Positions 26,813 to 36,472 of a DNA stretch of 64,000 nt are shown here, piece after piece. The notes under the pieces are model-generated. The model was not told the origin of the DNA. It made no database searches and was given only the letters and a program-made list of their open reading frames with translations. The DNA is from CTSOIL-112 sp964293815 (GTDB taxonomy: Bacteria > Pseudomonadota > Gammaproteobacteria > Burkholderiales > Burkholderiaceae): assembly GCA_964293815.1 (NCBI GenBank), contig CAXYYC010000003.1:1-64000 (forward strand), written 5' to 3'. The first letter of the stretch is position 1; each line of letters begins with the position of its first letter. The translations under genes were made by a program, and so were the position numbers.

Positions 26813-28300
26813 GTGAATGGAACAATGATTCAGTATTTCCATTGGTACACAAAGGCTGATGTGTCACTTTGGCAAGAGTTAGCGGAGCAAGCGGGTTATT
26901 TGGCAGACTTGGGCATTACATTGACGTGGCTGCCACCCGCCTACAAGGGCAGCGCTGGACACGAATCGGTCGGCTACGATACCTACGACTTGTTTGATCT
27001 CGGTGAATTTGAGCAAAAAGGCAGCATCGCCACCAAGTACGGCACGAAAGAGCAATACCAACATGCCATTCACTGCCTACGCGAAAAGGGCGTCGGTGCT
27101 GTTGTCGATATTGTGCTCAATCATAAAGCGGGCGGCGACGAGTTGGAGCAATTCCAAGTGGTCAAAGTTGATCCCGAAAATCGCGAACGGGTGCTGTCCG
27201 AGCCGTATGAAATACGCGGTTACACCAAATTCACATTCCCCGGGCGGGGCGATCAATACTCAGATTTCAAATGGGACTATCTATGCTTTTCGGGCGTGGA
27301 TTATGCCGAAGGCGAAAGCGAACATGCCATTTACCGCATCATGAACGGTCATGGTGACGGCTGGGAGGATGTGGTCGGTGACGAAATGGGTAACTACGAT
27401 TATCTAATGTTTAGCGACATTGACCACCGCAATGTCGAGGTGCGCAAAGAGCTGAATTATTGGGGCAAATGGTACTACGACCAAATCGGTTTCGCGGGCG
27501 TGCGCTTGGATGCACTCAAACATCAGTCGCCGGATTTTTACAAAGAGTGGTTACAATTACTGCGCTCCAATACGGGGCAAAATCTATTCGCTGTGGGTGA
27601 ATATTGGGCGCCGGGCAAATTGGAGTGGCTGGAAGAATACATGACCGTGACCGACGGCTGTATGAATTTATTCGACTGCTCATTGCAATTGCATCTGCAC
27701 TCGGCTTCGTACAGCGAAGAACCCTATGATCTACGCACGATTTTTGAAGATACCTTGGTTGGCGTCATGCCCGACAAAGCAGTAACTTTCACCGATAATC
27801 ATGATACCCAACCCTTGCAGGCGCTCGAAGCGCCGGTCGCGGCTTGGTTCAAGCCGATTGCATACGTACTGATTTTGTTACGAGAGGGCGGAATCCCGTG
27901 TGTCTTTTATCCCGATTTGTTCGGTGCGCACTATACCGACAAGGGCAGCGATGGGCAGGCGCATGAAATATTTCTCGACAAGGTTGCGGGCATCGAAGAG
28001 TTACTCAAAGCGCGTAAATACCATGCCTACGGTACGCAACGGGATTATTTTGATGCGCCGCATTGTATTGGCTGGACGCGCGAGGGCGATGAGGAGCACG
28101 AAGGTTGTGCGGTGCTGTTGAGTAATCAAGAGGAAGGCACGCTGTCAATGGAAATCGGTGCGCGCTATGCGGGTAAAACCTTCATCGATACGCTGGGTAA
28201 ACGTGAAGAACAAGTGTTGATCGATGAAAATGGTTGGGGTGCGTTTTATTGTCCCGCCGGTGGGGTGAGTGTTTGGTTGGTTCAGCATGACGAGCAGTGA
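26813..28300 (+). CDS. amyA: Cytoplasmic alpha-amylase (GH13, AmyA type)
   Basis: 495 residues from GTG 26813, which follows GGGAGA by six bases; the ATG at 26759 is possible but lacks a ribosome site. It has no signal peptide. The product starts with IQYFHWYTKADVSLW, as in the cytosolic E. coli AmyA. GH13 motifs: DIVLNHK, nucleophile Asp in GVRLDALKH, acid/base Glu in AVGEYWAPG and the transition-state Asp in FTDNHDTQP. It would cut internal alpha-1,4 glucan bonds in glycogen or maltodextrins inside the cell. No glycogen genes are nearby. It stands alone after murB. Confidence 0.93.
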   Translation: MNGTMIQYFHWYTKADVSLWQELAEQAGYLADLGITLTWLPPAYKGSAGHESVGYDTYDLFDLGEFEQKGSIATKYGTKEQYQHAIHCLREKGVGAVVDIVLNHKAGGDELEQFQVVKVDPENRERVLSEPYEIRGYTKFTFPGRGDQYSDFKWDYLCFSGVDYAEGESEHAIYRIMNGHGDGWEDVVGDEMGNYDYLMFSDIDHRNVEVRKELNYWGKWYYDQIGFAGVRLDALKHQSPDFYKEWLQLLRSNTGQNLFAVGEYWAPGKLEWLEEYMTVTDGCMNLFDCSLQLHLHSASYSEEPYDLRTIFEDTLVGVMPDKAVTFTDNHDTQPLQALEAPVAAWFKPIAYVLILLREGGIPCVFYPDLFGAHYTDKGSDGQAHEIFLDKVAGIEELLKARKYHAYGTQRDYFDAPHCIGWTREGDEEHEGCAVLLSNQEEGTLSMEIGARYAGKTFIDTLGKREEQVLIDENGWGAFYCPAGGVSVWLVQHDEQ

Positions 28301-28340
28301 TTGGATCTGATGCTCTGGCTCTAAAGCCGAATAGTACATA

Positions 28341-28373
28341 AACAATGCCCCGTATCAATCGGGGCATTGTTAT
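28341..28373. terminator. Bidirectional terminator between amyA and the rhodanese gene
   Basis: A 12-bp stem (aacaatgccccg / cggggcattgtt) with a 7-nt loop lies between two converging genes. The T tails are short on both sides. Confidence 0.65.
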
Positions 28374-28396
28374 GATGAGGGATGTGGTCTACGTCT

Positions 28397-28795
28397 TTAT
28401 TGCCCCACATGCAAACCATATTGCGCTAAATTGCCCAAACCACCCAAATCAACCAAGTTGGTATAGCCCATGCGTTTGAGGGTCGAGCTGGCAATGCCTG
28501 AGCGTCGTCCTGAGCGGCAATACAGATAGATTTTTTGATTTTTATCAGGGGCGATTGACGCGATTTTTTGCTCAATGGTGTCGTATGGCGCCAGAATTGC
28601 CTGTGCGGCATGGCTGGCTGCGTATTCCTCTGGCGTGCGCACATCAATTAAAATAGCTTGCTGATTGGCAATTTCAGTGGCAATGGCGGGGTTGCTGGTT
28701 GGATGAGTTGTGCTGTTACCCATGTTGGCTTCGCAGGCGGGTAATAGACAGCAAAAGAGGCTCAATGCGAGGGTAAATATACGGTGTTTCATCAT
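28397..28795 (-). CDS. Rhodanese-domain lipoprotein
   Basis: 132 residues from ATG 28795. A lipoprotein signal peptide (LSLFCCLLPAC, the C being the lipidated residue) is followed by a Ser/Thr-rich linker and a single rhodanese domain. The active-site loop CRSGRRSG has the catalytic cysteine with a six-residue loop typical of sulfurtransferases. An ILIDVRTPEEYAASH segment is also present. It would act in the periplasm, anchored to a membrane. The sulfur donor and acceptor are unknown. The Met-Met start leaves the exact first residue open. Confidence 0.85.
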   Translation of the reverse strand: MMKHRIFTLALSLFCCLLPACEANMGNSTTHPTSNPAIATEIANQQAILIDVRTPEEYAASHAAQAILAPYDTIEQKIASIAPDKNQKIYLYCRSGRRSGIASSTLKRMGYTNLVDLGGLGNLAQYGLHVGQ

Positions 28796-28843
28796 GGTGA
28801 ATGATTTTTGTGATGTTGATTTGCTGGTGACCAAAAATAATCC

Positions 28844-28880
28844 CAATAAAAAACGAGAACTTATGGGCGGGTTCTCGTTG
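28844..28880 (-). terminator. Terminator of the folD/DUF3579 transcript
   Basis: A 9-bp stem (aacgagaac / gttctcgtt) with, on the minus strand, a following TTTTTT tract. It begins three bases after the DUF3579 stop. Confidence 0.85.
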
Positions 28881-28882
28881 TT

Positions 28883-29200
28883 TTAAAGTTCTTCTAATCC
28901 ATCCAACTCAGCGTTAATGAATTCGGAGGTTTGCAGACCGTTGTCGCCGGCAAAATCGAGGAAAAAGCGATAGGCTTCGGGGCGAATTTTTTCCAAGTCG
29001 TAGTGGACAATCACACTTTTGACGCCTTCCCAGAGCGTGGGGCGGACATATTGTGAATAGGTGATGTGGTTATAACCGACGGTGTCTTGTTCAAAGCATC
29101 GCATCACACCGCACAAACGCTCGGCCCAGTCGCTGGGGCGGAATGGTTTGCCTTGCTGCGTAATGCCTTTGATAATAATGCCATCTTTCAGTGTCGCCAT
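28883..29200 (-). CDS. DUF3579 protein
   Basis: 105 residues. It shows the DUF3579 pattern IIIKGITQQGKPFRPSDWAER then VGYNHITYSQYVRP. The family is small, cytosolic and largely betaproteobacterial, and has no known function. It follows folD on the same strand by 30 bases and is terminated immediately afterwards, so the two are probably co-transcribed. A link to one-carbon metabolism is only positional. Confidence 0.88.
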   Translation of the reverse strand: MATLKDGIIIKGITQQGKPFRPSDWAERLCGVMRCFEQDTVGYNHITYSQYVRPTLWEGVKSVIVHYDLEKIRPEAYRFFLDFAGDNGLQTSEFINAELDGLEEL

Positions 29201-29229
29201 TGGGTTGTCTCGCGTTTGTTATTGTGTGT

Positions 29230-30093
29230 TTATAGGTAACTGGATTTTAGCTGGTTTTGCGCCGATTCCAAAGTATTCATCAACAACATGGTGATGGTCA
29301 TCGGACCGACACCACCCGGAACGGGGGTAATCGCACCGGCGATTTGGCGCACACCTTCGTAGTCTACGTCGCCACACAGCTTGCCTTCGGCATTGCGGTT
29401 CATGCCGACATCGATCACCACTGCGCCTTCGCGCACCATGTCGGCGGTGAGGATATTGATGCGGCCAACGGCGGCGACGATGATGTCGGCGTTGCGTGTG
29501 TGCGCGGCCAAATCACGGGTTTTTGAGTTACAGATGGTGACGGTCGCACCAGCTTGTAACAGCATCATGGCCATCGGTTTGCCCACGATATTGGATGCGC
29601 CGATGACCACGGCATTTGCGCCCCACACCGGTACTTTGTGGAACTCCAGCATTTTCATGACGCCGTAGGGCGTACATGCGCGCAACCGTGGTTGACCGGT
29701 CATGAGTGCACCGGCATTAATCAGGTGAAAGCCGTCAACGTCTTTGGCAGGCGTGATGGCTTCGAGTACCGCGTGTTCGTTGATGTGTTTGGGCAATGGC
29801 AATTGAACCAATATGCCGTGAATGTCTGGATTGTGGTTGAGTTCTTGGATGCGTTGCAATAGTTTGGCTTCCGTCAAATCGGCGGGGTAGCGATCCAATG
29901 ATGAGTACATGCCGACGGCTTCGCAGGCTTTGACTTTATTGCGCACATACACTTGTGAGGCGGGATTGTCACCGACGAGGATGACCGCCAGTCCGGGACG
30001 CACGCCTTGTTCGATCAGTTGATCGACACGGGTTTTTATGTCCTCTTGCGTTGCGCTGGCAATTGCTTTGCCATCGATAATGGTCGCGCTCAT
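29230..30093 (-). CDS. folD: Bifunctional methylene-THF dehydrogenase / methenyl-THF cyclohydrolase
   Basis: 287 residues. Interconverts 5,10-methylene-, methenyl- and 10-formyl-tetrahydrofolate with NADP. Signatures: the catalytic lysine in VYVRNKVKACEAVG, GILVQLPLPKHIN, PAKDVDGFH, the Rossmann motif GASNIVGKPMAMMLL and the C-terminal PVPGGVGPMTITMLL. Together with fhs in this window it supplies 10-formyl-THF. Start ATG 30093, divergent from dacB. Confidence 0.96.
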   Translation of the reverse strand: MSATIIDGKAIASATQEDIKTRVDQLIEQGVRPGLAVILVGDNPASQVYVRNKVKACEAVGMYSSLDRYPADLTEAKLLQRIQELNHNPDIHGILVQLPLPKHINEHAVLEAITPAKDVDGFHLINAGALMTGQPRLRACTPYGVMKMLEFHKVPVWGANAVVIGASNIVGKPMAMMLLQAGATVTICNSKTRDLAAHTRNADIIVAAVGRINILTADMVREGAVVIDVGMNRNAEGKLCGDVDYEGVRQIAGAITPVPGGVGPMTITMLLMNTLESAQNQLKSSYL

Positions 30094-30207
30094 AGCATCT
30101 TCATCCCATAAATTTTAACTGGCCGCATTATATCATTGTCCTTATGGGTTTTCTATGGCTGAAGGGGGCTGTTTCGGCTAATTGTGAATGGATTTTGTGC
30201 AGGGCGC

Positions 30208-30235
30208 TTGAATTGCCCAAAGGTTCTTGTACAAT
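30208..30235 (+). promoter_or_regulatory. Candidate promoter of dacB
   Basis: TTGAAT (-35, 4 of 6) and TACAAT (-10, 5 of 6) are separated by 16 bases. They lie 43 bases upstream of the dacB start. Confidence 0.5.
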
Positions 30236-30277
30236 GCCGCCATTGTTTATCACAAGATGATGCTTTTAAGGTGACTT

Positions 30278-31864
30278 ATGGGAAATCGGTTCTGGTCGTT
30301 GGCGCTGTGCGCATCGGTGTGCGTTGGCTTAGTGGGCGCTACGCCTGCATGGGCGCAAGTGCCGACAGATGGCGATGTGTCGCTGAGTGAGCGTGCGGAC
30401 TCTGCTGCGCTCGCATCTCGTTCCGCTGCATTGACTGCGGTGCGCAAAGAGGATTTTTTAAATGCTTTGGCACAGGCCGTGCCAAGTAGCAATGCGTCGT
30501 TTTATGTGCAGGCTGTGGATGAACAGACGCCCTTGTTGGCGTTGAATGCACAACGCGCCCAAAATCCGGCGTCGGTGGTGAAGCTGGTGACCTCGTTCGC
30601 TGCCTTGCAAAAATTCGGTGCGAGTTATCAATGGCATACCCGCTTGTTGTCACAGAATGCGCCCGATCAGAAAGGTGAGTTAAATTCACCATTGCTGCTC
30701 AAAGGCGCGGGTGATCCGCAACTGGTGATTGAGCGTTTGGATGCCTTGGTTGAGCAATTGAAAAATCGAGGTGTGCGCCGGTTGAATGCGCCGCTGTGGG
30801 TTGATCGCTCGGCTTTTTCGCCGTCCGATCAGAATCCGGGTGATTTTGACGGCGAACCTTCTTTGCCGTACAACGCCTTGCCTGACGCTGCGTTGCTCAA
30901 TTTTCACGCCTTGAGTTTTCGCTTTGATCCAAGCACGTCACAGGTACGTATGGTGCCGTGGTTGGATGGTTTTAATCTGAATAGCCGTGTGCGCTTTGTT
31001 GAGGGGGATTGTCCAGCCAATGGTTGGAAAAGCACGGTGAATTTGAGTGTGATGGGCTATTCGGCGGTGGTTGGCGGGGTATATTACTCCGGCTGTGGTG
31101 AGCAGCAGTGGCATGTGCATGCGTATCAGTTGACGGCGAATGATTATGCGCGCGGGGTGTTTGGCGCGTTGTTTAAGGGGTATACCAATCTGGATGTCGC
31201 CAGCTGTAGCGTTGATCGGATTTGGGACAAAATTTTGCAACGTTGGCATGATTGCTTTGCACCGACGATTACTTGGACACAGAATCAAGTGCAAGATGCG
31301 GCGGATATTGATACCGTGGCGAATTGGCAAACCTTAGCCAGTGTTGCTTCGCCGCCGTTATCCAACATGCTCAAGGACATGAATTTTTACAGCAACAATG
31401 TCATGGCGCGGCAAATTTATCTGGATTTGTCCCAGCAGGAACATCGTCCAGCGAGTTTGGCGCAGAGCGCGCAAGAAGTGCATCAAATTTTGCAGTCGGT
31501 CGGTTTGAGTGATCGCAATCTCGTTATGGGCAATGGCTCCGGCTTGTCGCGCGCCACCCGCGTGAGCGCGCAGGAGTTGGGCAATATGCTGGTACTGGCC
31601 AGTCAAAATCCGGCGTTCTACGCCAGTTTGCCGCGCATTGGGCTGGAGGGAACGGTCAAAAATCGCCTGCTGGACACCGATATGGTCGGGCGTGGTCGGA
31701 TGAAAACCGGCACGCTCAATGATGTGCGGGCGATTGCTGGTTACATTGACGGACGCAGTGGTAAACGCTATGCGGTGGTGTCGATTTTCGACCATCCGAA
31801 CGCGCAAACCGCTGCCAGCAAGCGGGTACATGATTTATTCATGCAATGGGTGGGCGAGCAATAA
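30278..31864 (+). CDS. dacB: D-alanyl-D-alanine carboxypeptidase/endopeptidase (PBP4, class C)
   Basis: 528 residues with a signal peptide (SLALCASVCVGLVGATPAWA). The serine-acylation motif SVVK (in NPASVVKLVTS), the SNN motif in FYSNNVMARQ and KTG in RMKTGTLND are in correct order, as in PBP4. The large insert between the first two motifs is typical of the family. It trims D-Ala and cuts cross-bridges in the periplasm. Start ATG 30278 follows AAGGTGAC. Confidence 0.93.
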   Translation: MGNRFWSLALCASVCVGLVGATPAWAQVPTDGDVSLSERADSAALASRSAALTAVRKEDFLNALAQAVPSSNASFYVQAVDEQTPLLALNAQRAQNPASVVKLVTSFAALQKFGASYQWHTRLLSQNAPDQKGELNSPLLLKGAGDPQLVIERLDALVEQLKNRGVRRLNAPLWVDRSAFSPSDQNPGDFDGEPSLPYNALPDAALLNFHALSFRFDPSTSQVRMVPWLDGFNLNSRVRFVEGDCPANGWKSTVNLSVMGYSAVVGGVYYSGCGEQQWHVHAYQLTANDYARGVFGALFKGYTNLDVASCSVDRIWDKILQRWHDCFAPTITWTQNQVQDAADIDTVANWQTLASVASPPLSNMLKDMNFYSNNVMARQIYLDLSQQEHRPASLAQSAQEVHQILQSVGLSDRNLVMGNGSGLSRATRVSAQELGNMLVLASQNPAFYASLPRIGLEGTVKNRLLDTDMVGRGRMKTGTLNDVRAIAGYIDGRSGKRYAVVSIFDHPNAQTAASKRVHDLFMQWVGEQ

Positions 31865-32224
31865 TTCTGTCCCGAGATAAGCGCTCAAGTGAATGCCAAC
31901 CGAGTGTCGTGAGCAAAAGACTATATCAATGGATATGACGATGGCTGCGCCTGCCATGAAAGTTTCACTTTAATTGCCTATGATTGGTGAAAGTTTTCTG
32001 CCTCGCCACACAAAAAAAATTTATTTTTTTGAATTTTCGAGGTTTGGATCAGACAAATAAGCGGTAAGCTTGATAAATCAATGCCTTACCAAATTTCCAA
32101 TCTATTTTCTAAAAACATCGATCGCCGAATTGATTGCTCTGTAACTGGTTTCTGTGTGCAATGAGCGTATAATTTAGGGTTGTTAACCGGTTGTATTATT
32201 TATTTTTTATATGAAGTGAATATC
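31865..32224. other. 360-base gap between dacB and the transporter gene
   Basis: No gene is seen. It holds an A/T-rich imperfect hairpin near 32001-32042 (cctcg and cgagg bounding A and T tracts) and a perfect -10 element TATAAT at 32168-32173 without a convincing -35. The latter could serve the following transporter gene. Confidence 0.4.
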
Positions 32225-33874
32225 ATGAGTGATGTAGCAATTACCACGAGTCTATTGTCCTTGGCGGCGGTGCTGGGTTTGTGGTTGGGGCAGTTAAAAG
32301 TCAAGGGCGTTGGTCTGGGTATCGGGGGTGTGCTGTTCGGTGGTATTTTGATCGGTCACTTCACCAAAAAATACGGCTTGGAACTGGAAGTGCATACCAT
32401 GCACTTTATCCAAGAGTTCGGCTTGATTTTGTTTGTCTATACCATTGGTATTCAGGTCGGCCCGGGCTTTTTCTCCTCGCTTAAAAAATCAGGCTTAAAG
32501 CTTAACTTACTGGCTTTGATGATTGTGGCGCTGGGTTCTTTATCCGTGGTCGCGCTGTATTTGGTGATGGATTTACCCTTGCCTGTGATTTTGGGGATTT
32601 ACTCCGGTGCGGTAACCAATACGCCGTCACTGGGTGCGGGGCAACAGATTTTGGCCGAGTTGGGCTTGAAAAATAGCACCGAGATTATGGGTATGGCGTA
32701 TGCGATGGCCTATCCGTTTGGTATTTGTGGGATTTTATTGAGCTTTTGGCTGATTCGCTTGTTCTTTAAAATCAATATTGAGCACGAACACGCGCAGTTT
32801 GAAAAGCTATCGGGTAATGATAAAGAATCCTTAAACACCATCAATGTCCGCATCACCAATCCGAATATGGATGAGCTGAAAATCCGCGAAATCCCGGGTT
32901 TTGAAGGCAATAACGTGATTTGCTCACGCCTGAAACGTCGTGGCGAATTAATCTTGCCGAGCGCCGATACGCAGGTGCAATTAGGCGATATTGTGCATTT
33001 GGTCGGCGATCAGCGCTATATCCGTCGCGTGCAATTGGTGTTGGGGCAATTGGTGGATGAATCCTTAACCACCAAGGGAACGAGTTTGCGTTCGGTTCGT
33101 GTGGTGGTGACGCATGAAACCGCATTGGGCAAAAAAATCAGTCAACTCAGAGAGCACGATGTCGTAGTCTCGCGCTTGAACCGTGCAGGGATTGAGCTGG
33201 TACCGACGGGCGATATGACCTTGCAATTTGGTGACGTGCTCAATCTGGTTGGTGAAAAAGAGTCGATTGATTCGGTGGTTGAAGTCGTTGGTAACGCGCA
33301 GAAAAAGTTGCAACAAGTACAAATGCTGCCAGTGTTCATCGGTATTTTGCTGGGTGTCCTGCTTGGCTCCATTCCGATTGCCATTCCGGGTATGCCAGTG
33401 CCGTTAAAATTAGGTTTGGCAGGCGGGCCGTTGATCGTAGCGATCATCCTGTCGCGTATCGGTACGATTGGCAAGTTTTACTGGTTTATGCCGCCGAGTG
33501 CCAATCTGGCCTTGCGCGAGATTGGTATTGTGCTGTTCTTGGCCGTGGTTGGGTTGAAAGCGGGCGGTGGCTTTTTCGAGACGCTGATTCGTGGTGAAGG
33601 CATCAAGTGGCTGGCAATCGGTATGATTATTACCTTGGTTCCGTTGCTGATTACCGGCGTGGTGGCGCGCGTGTATGGCAAGCTCAACTATTTGACCTTG
33701 AGCGGCCTATTGGCTGGCTCAATGACCGATCCTCCGGCGCTGGCATTTGCCACGTCGATTAAAGAGGACAGTGGCGCGGCGGCTTTGGCGTACTCAACCG
33801 TCTATCCGCTGGTGATGTTCACACGCATTATCTCGCCGCAGTTGCTGGCCATATTGCTGTGGGCAATCAAGTAG
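32225..33874 (+). CDS. YidE/YbjL-type putative transporter (AAE family)
   Basis: 549 residues from ATG 32225. Two halves of about five membrane helices each (for example GLWLGQLKVKGVGLGIGGVL and the repeated GLILFVYTIG / GIVLFLAVVG half-repeat motif) flank a cytosolic pair of TrkA_C domains at about residues 200-380. This is the aspartate:alanine exchanger superfamily layout shared with E. coli YidE and YbjL. Substrate specificity is not predictable and the aspartate/alanine label is not assumed here. It stands alone, with its own bidirectional terminator. Confidence 0.85.
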   Translation: MSDVAITTSLLSLAAVLGLWLGQLKVKGVGLGIGGVLFGGILIGHFTKKYGLELEVHTMHFIQEFGLILFVYTIGIQVGPGFFSSLKKSGLKLNLLALMIVALGSLSVVALYLVMDLPLPVILGIYSGAVTNTPSLGAGQQILAELGLKNSTEIMGMAYAMAYPFGICGILLSFWLIRLFFKINIEHEHAQFEKLSGNDKESLNTINVRITNPNMDELKIREIPGFEGNNVICSRLKRRGELILPSADTQVQLGDIVHLVGDQRYIRRVQLVLGQLVDESLTTKGTSLRSVRVVVTHETALGKKISQLREHDVVVSRLNRAGIELVPTGDMTLQFGDVLNLVGEKESIDSVVEVVGNAQKKLQQVQMLPVFIGILLGVLLGSIPIAIPGMPVPLKLGLAGGPLIVAIILSRIGTIGKFYWFMPPSANLALREIGIVLFLAVVGLKAGGGFFETLIRGEGIKWLAIGMIITLVPLLITGVVARVYGKLNYLTLSGLLAGSMTDPPALAFATSIKEDSGAAALAYSTVYPLVMFTRIISPQLLAILLWAIK

Positions 33875-33893
33875 CGACGAGTAAACCGCTGAT

Positions 33894-33929
33894 AAAAAAT
33901 GGCTGATTTCAACGAATCAGCCATTTTTT
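33894..33929. terminator. Bidirectional terminator between the transporter gene and gltX
   Basis: A 15-bp stem (aaaaaatggctgatt / aatcagccatttttt) with a 6-nt loop. T runs face both directions between two converging genes. Confidence 0.93.
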
Positions 33930-33965
33930 ATGGGGCAATTAATTATGAAACCATCAATGCCGCTG

Positions 33966-35435
33966 TTATTCTGCCGCCAGATCAATCGTCAGCGCGCTTT
34001 CCAATCGTTCAATCACCGTGTCGCGTCCCAAAATCTGAATCACGCTGTCCAATGACGGACTTTGAATTTGCCCGAGCACAATCGCGCGCAGCGGGCGACC
34101 AAAGTTCGGCATTTTCAATTCGTGCTTGGCCAAGGTATTTTGAATCAATTCGTGAATCGTTTCTTTTTCCCACACGACGGTTTTAAGCTGCTCGGTGAAG
34201 TCGGCAATCGCTGGGCGATTGGCCGCGTTCAAATGACTGGTAATCAAAATATCATTCGGCGTGTACGGCAGATAAAAAGTTTCAATCGCATCGACCAAAT
34301 CATTGAGCGTTTCCGCACGCGATTTAAACAGCTCAACCCATGCGCTCAACGACGCATCGTCAATCGGCAAACTGCGCGCGTAGTCATGCAAGCGTTGTGC
34401 CAAGCGCGGTTGGATCAGCGCACACAACTCACTGAGCGGTTTTTGATTGATGTAATGGTTGTTCAGCCAATTGAGTTTTTTCGGATCCCACTGCGCAGGG
34501 GAGTTCGATAAATTGGTCAAATCAAACCACTCGATGAATTGCGCGCGACTGAAAATTTCGTCATCGCCATGCCCCCAGCCCAGACGTGCCAAGTAATTAC
34601 ACAAGGTTTCGGGCAAATAGCCCAAGCGCTCGTAGTCCATCACCGCAGTGGCGTTGGTGCGTTTGGACAGCTTTTTGCCATCCGGCGCGAGAATCATCGG
34701 AATGTGGCCGTACTGGGGCAACGGTGCGCCGAGCGCGGTCAGCACGTTGATTTGCTTGGGCGTATTGCCCACATGATCGTCGCCGCGAATCACATGCGTG
34801 ATATTCATATCCCAGTCATCCACCACGACGCAGAAATTATAGGTCGGCGTGCCGTCCGCACGGGCGATAATCCAGTCGTCCAGCTCAACGTTATTGATCG
34901 CGATTTCGCCTTTGACCACATCGTTCCAAACCACCGCGCCATCCAATGGGTTTTTAAAACGCACCACCGGCTGAACGCCCTCAGGAATCGCGGGCAAGGT
35001 TTTTCCCGCTTCTGGACGCCACAAACCATTGTATTTGGTGCGTTCGCCATTGGCTTCCTGCTGCGCGCGCATCTGCTCCAATTCTTCTTTCGAGCAATAG
35101 CAGTGATACGCCGTCCCAGCGTTCAACATCTGCGCGATCACCTCGCGGTAGCGATCCATGCGTTGCATCTGATAGTACGGGCCGTCGTCGTGGTGCAAAT
35201 CCAGCCATGCCATCGCATTTAAAATCTCGGTGACATTTTCAGGCGTAGAGCGCTCCACGTCCGTATCCTCAATGCGCAACACGAACGTACCGCCGAAATG
35301 ACGTGCTAATGCCCAGCTGTACAGTGCCGTGCGCGCACCGCCGATGTGCAATGCGCCAGTTGGGCTGGGGGCAAATCGGGTGCGAACCGCGCTTTGGGCG
35401 GCATTGGGAGCAGTATGATCGGCTGTGGTATTCAT
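33966..35435 (-). CDS. gltX: Glutamyl-tRNA synthetase
   Basis: 489 residues. Class I synthetase charging tRNA-Glu. The HIGH-like motif is HIGG in APSPTGALHIGGARTALYSW; the KMSKS-like loop is KLSKR in APDGKKLSKRTNATAV. The C-terminal anticodon-binding helical domain is complete. The first 15 residues are a poorly conserved tail before VRTRFAPSPTG. Cysteines in the zinc-like region (HCYCSKEE) are partial, as in many bacterial enzymes. It is monocistronic and converges with the YidE-type gene. Confidence 0.96.
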   Translation of the reverse strand: MNTTADHTAPNAAQSAVRTRFAPSPTGALHIGGARTALYSWALARHFGGTFVLRIEDTDVERSTPENVTEILNAMAWLDLHHDDGPYYQMQRMDRYREVIAQMLNAGTAYHCYCSKEELEQMRAQQEANGERTKYNGLWRPEAGKTLPAIPEGVQPVVRFKNPLDGAVVWNDVVKGEIAINNVELDDWIIARADGTPTYNFCVVVDDWDMNITHVIRGDDHVGNTPKQINVLTALGAPLPQYGHIPMILAPDGKKLSKRTNATAVMDYERLGYLPETLCNYLARLGWGHGDDEIFSRAQFIEWFDLTNLSNSPAQWDPKKLNWLNNHYINQKPLSELCALIQPRLAQRLHDYARSLPIDDASLSAWVELFKSRAETLNDLVDAIETFYLPYTPNDILITSHLNAANRPAIADFTEQLKTVVWEKETIHELIQNTLAKHELKMPNFGRPLRAIVLGQIQSPSLDSVIQILGRDTVIERLESALTIDLAAE

Positions 35436-35687
35436 AAAATCGACTTTCCGTAATGAGTTCAGGCGCGCATTATAAACGACGTGGCTTTTTTGAGCCAGTT
35501 TTGGATAGTTTTGACGTCATTTTGCCGATTTGGAGTAGGCGATACTTGGCACGCAAGAGCATTTTTTATGGCATTTGTGCGGCGATTAATCATATTTTTG
35601 CCTACTCTTTGCGATAAAATGACACAATTTACTGAACGATTGTGCGTAAATAGGCACGAGCGGTGACACAAAGATTGGGTGAAACTC

Positions 35688-36254
35688 ATGACCATGTTTT
35701 TGACTTTACACTTGGAAAACGAGCAGGCGACTGAGCAATTGGCGCAGAAATTCGCCGGTGTATTGCGCGCAGGCGAGCTGATGTTTCTGTCTGGCGATTT
35801 GGGTGCGGGCAAAACCACGTTCACGCGCCATCTGATTCGTGCGCTCGGTTTGAACACACGGGTGAAAAGCCCAACCTATACCTTGCTTGAAAGCTACGAC
35901 TTACCCGAATCCGCGCCAGCACGCACCTTGCATCATTTTGACCTGTATCGGCTGTCCGATCCGCGCGAATGGTATTCGGCGGGATTTGACGAAACCTTGT
36001 CGGACAATAGCATTGTCGTGATTGAATGGGCGGACAAAGCACAAGGCGCTTTGCCCAAACCCGATTGGCGTGTGCATCTGACGCATGATGAGCCGCTGGA
36101 TGAGTTGAATGATGGCTCGGGTGGCTTAGACGGCGATCTGACGACAAATTCGGTGCGCCTCATCAATGAGATGGCATTTTTCGATGTGCCGCGCTTTGTG
36201 GTGATTGAAGCGGTGGGCGAACACGCGGTACAGACAATTGCGGCACTGCGCTGA
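35688..36254 (+). CDS. tsaE: tRNA threonylcarbamoyladenosine biosynthesis ATPase TsaE
   Basis: 188 residues from ATG 35688. The Walker A GDLGAGKTT, the switch region VKSPTYTLLESY, and HHFDLYRL then IVVIEWADKA form the TsaE signature. TsaE hydrolyses ATP to reset the TsaBD complex that makes t6A37 on ANN-decoding tRNAs. The C-terminal 40 residues after WRVHLTHD are longer than in short homologues. No amiC or mutL follows, unlike in many proteobacteria; the next gene is oppA after about 218 bases. A GTG at 35679 could add three residues. Confidence 0.92.
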   Translation: MTMFLTLHLENEQATEQLAQKFAGVLRAGELMFLSGDLGAGKTTFTRHLIRALGLNTRVKSPTYTLLESYDLPESAPARTLHHFDLYRLSDPREWYSAGFDETLSDNSIVVIEWADKAQGALPKPDWRVHLTHDEPLDELNDGSGGLDGDLTTNSVRLINEMAFFDVPRFVVIEAVGEHAVQTIAALR

Positions 36255-36472
36255 GTTTTTGATCTTTTAAGCCATATTTACTAGATTTATGCCCCAATTG
36301 CGTGCAAATGGTTCCATAAAGATGGTGTGAATAACCGTAAAATCATTGACAAATGCGTGAAATTTTTACAGACTGACGGCTTGTCAGAAAATAACTTGTC
36401 ACTTTTTCGGTTGCGCGGTGATATTTTTATGATCTAAGACAAAAAATAAAACCTTTTTAGAGGAGAAAAAAT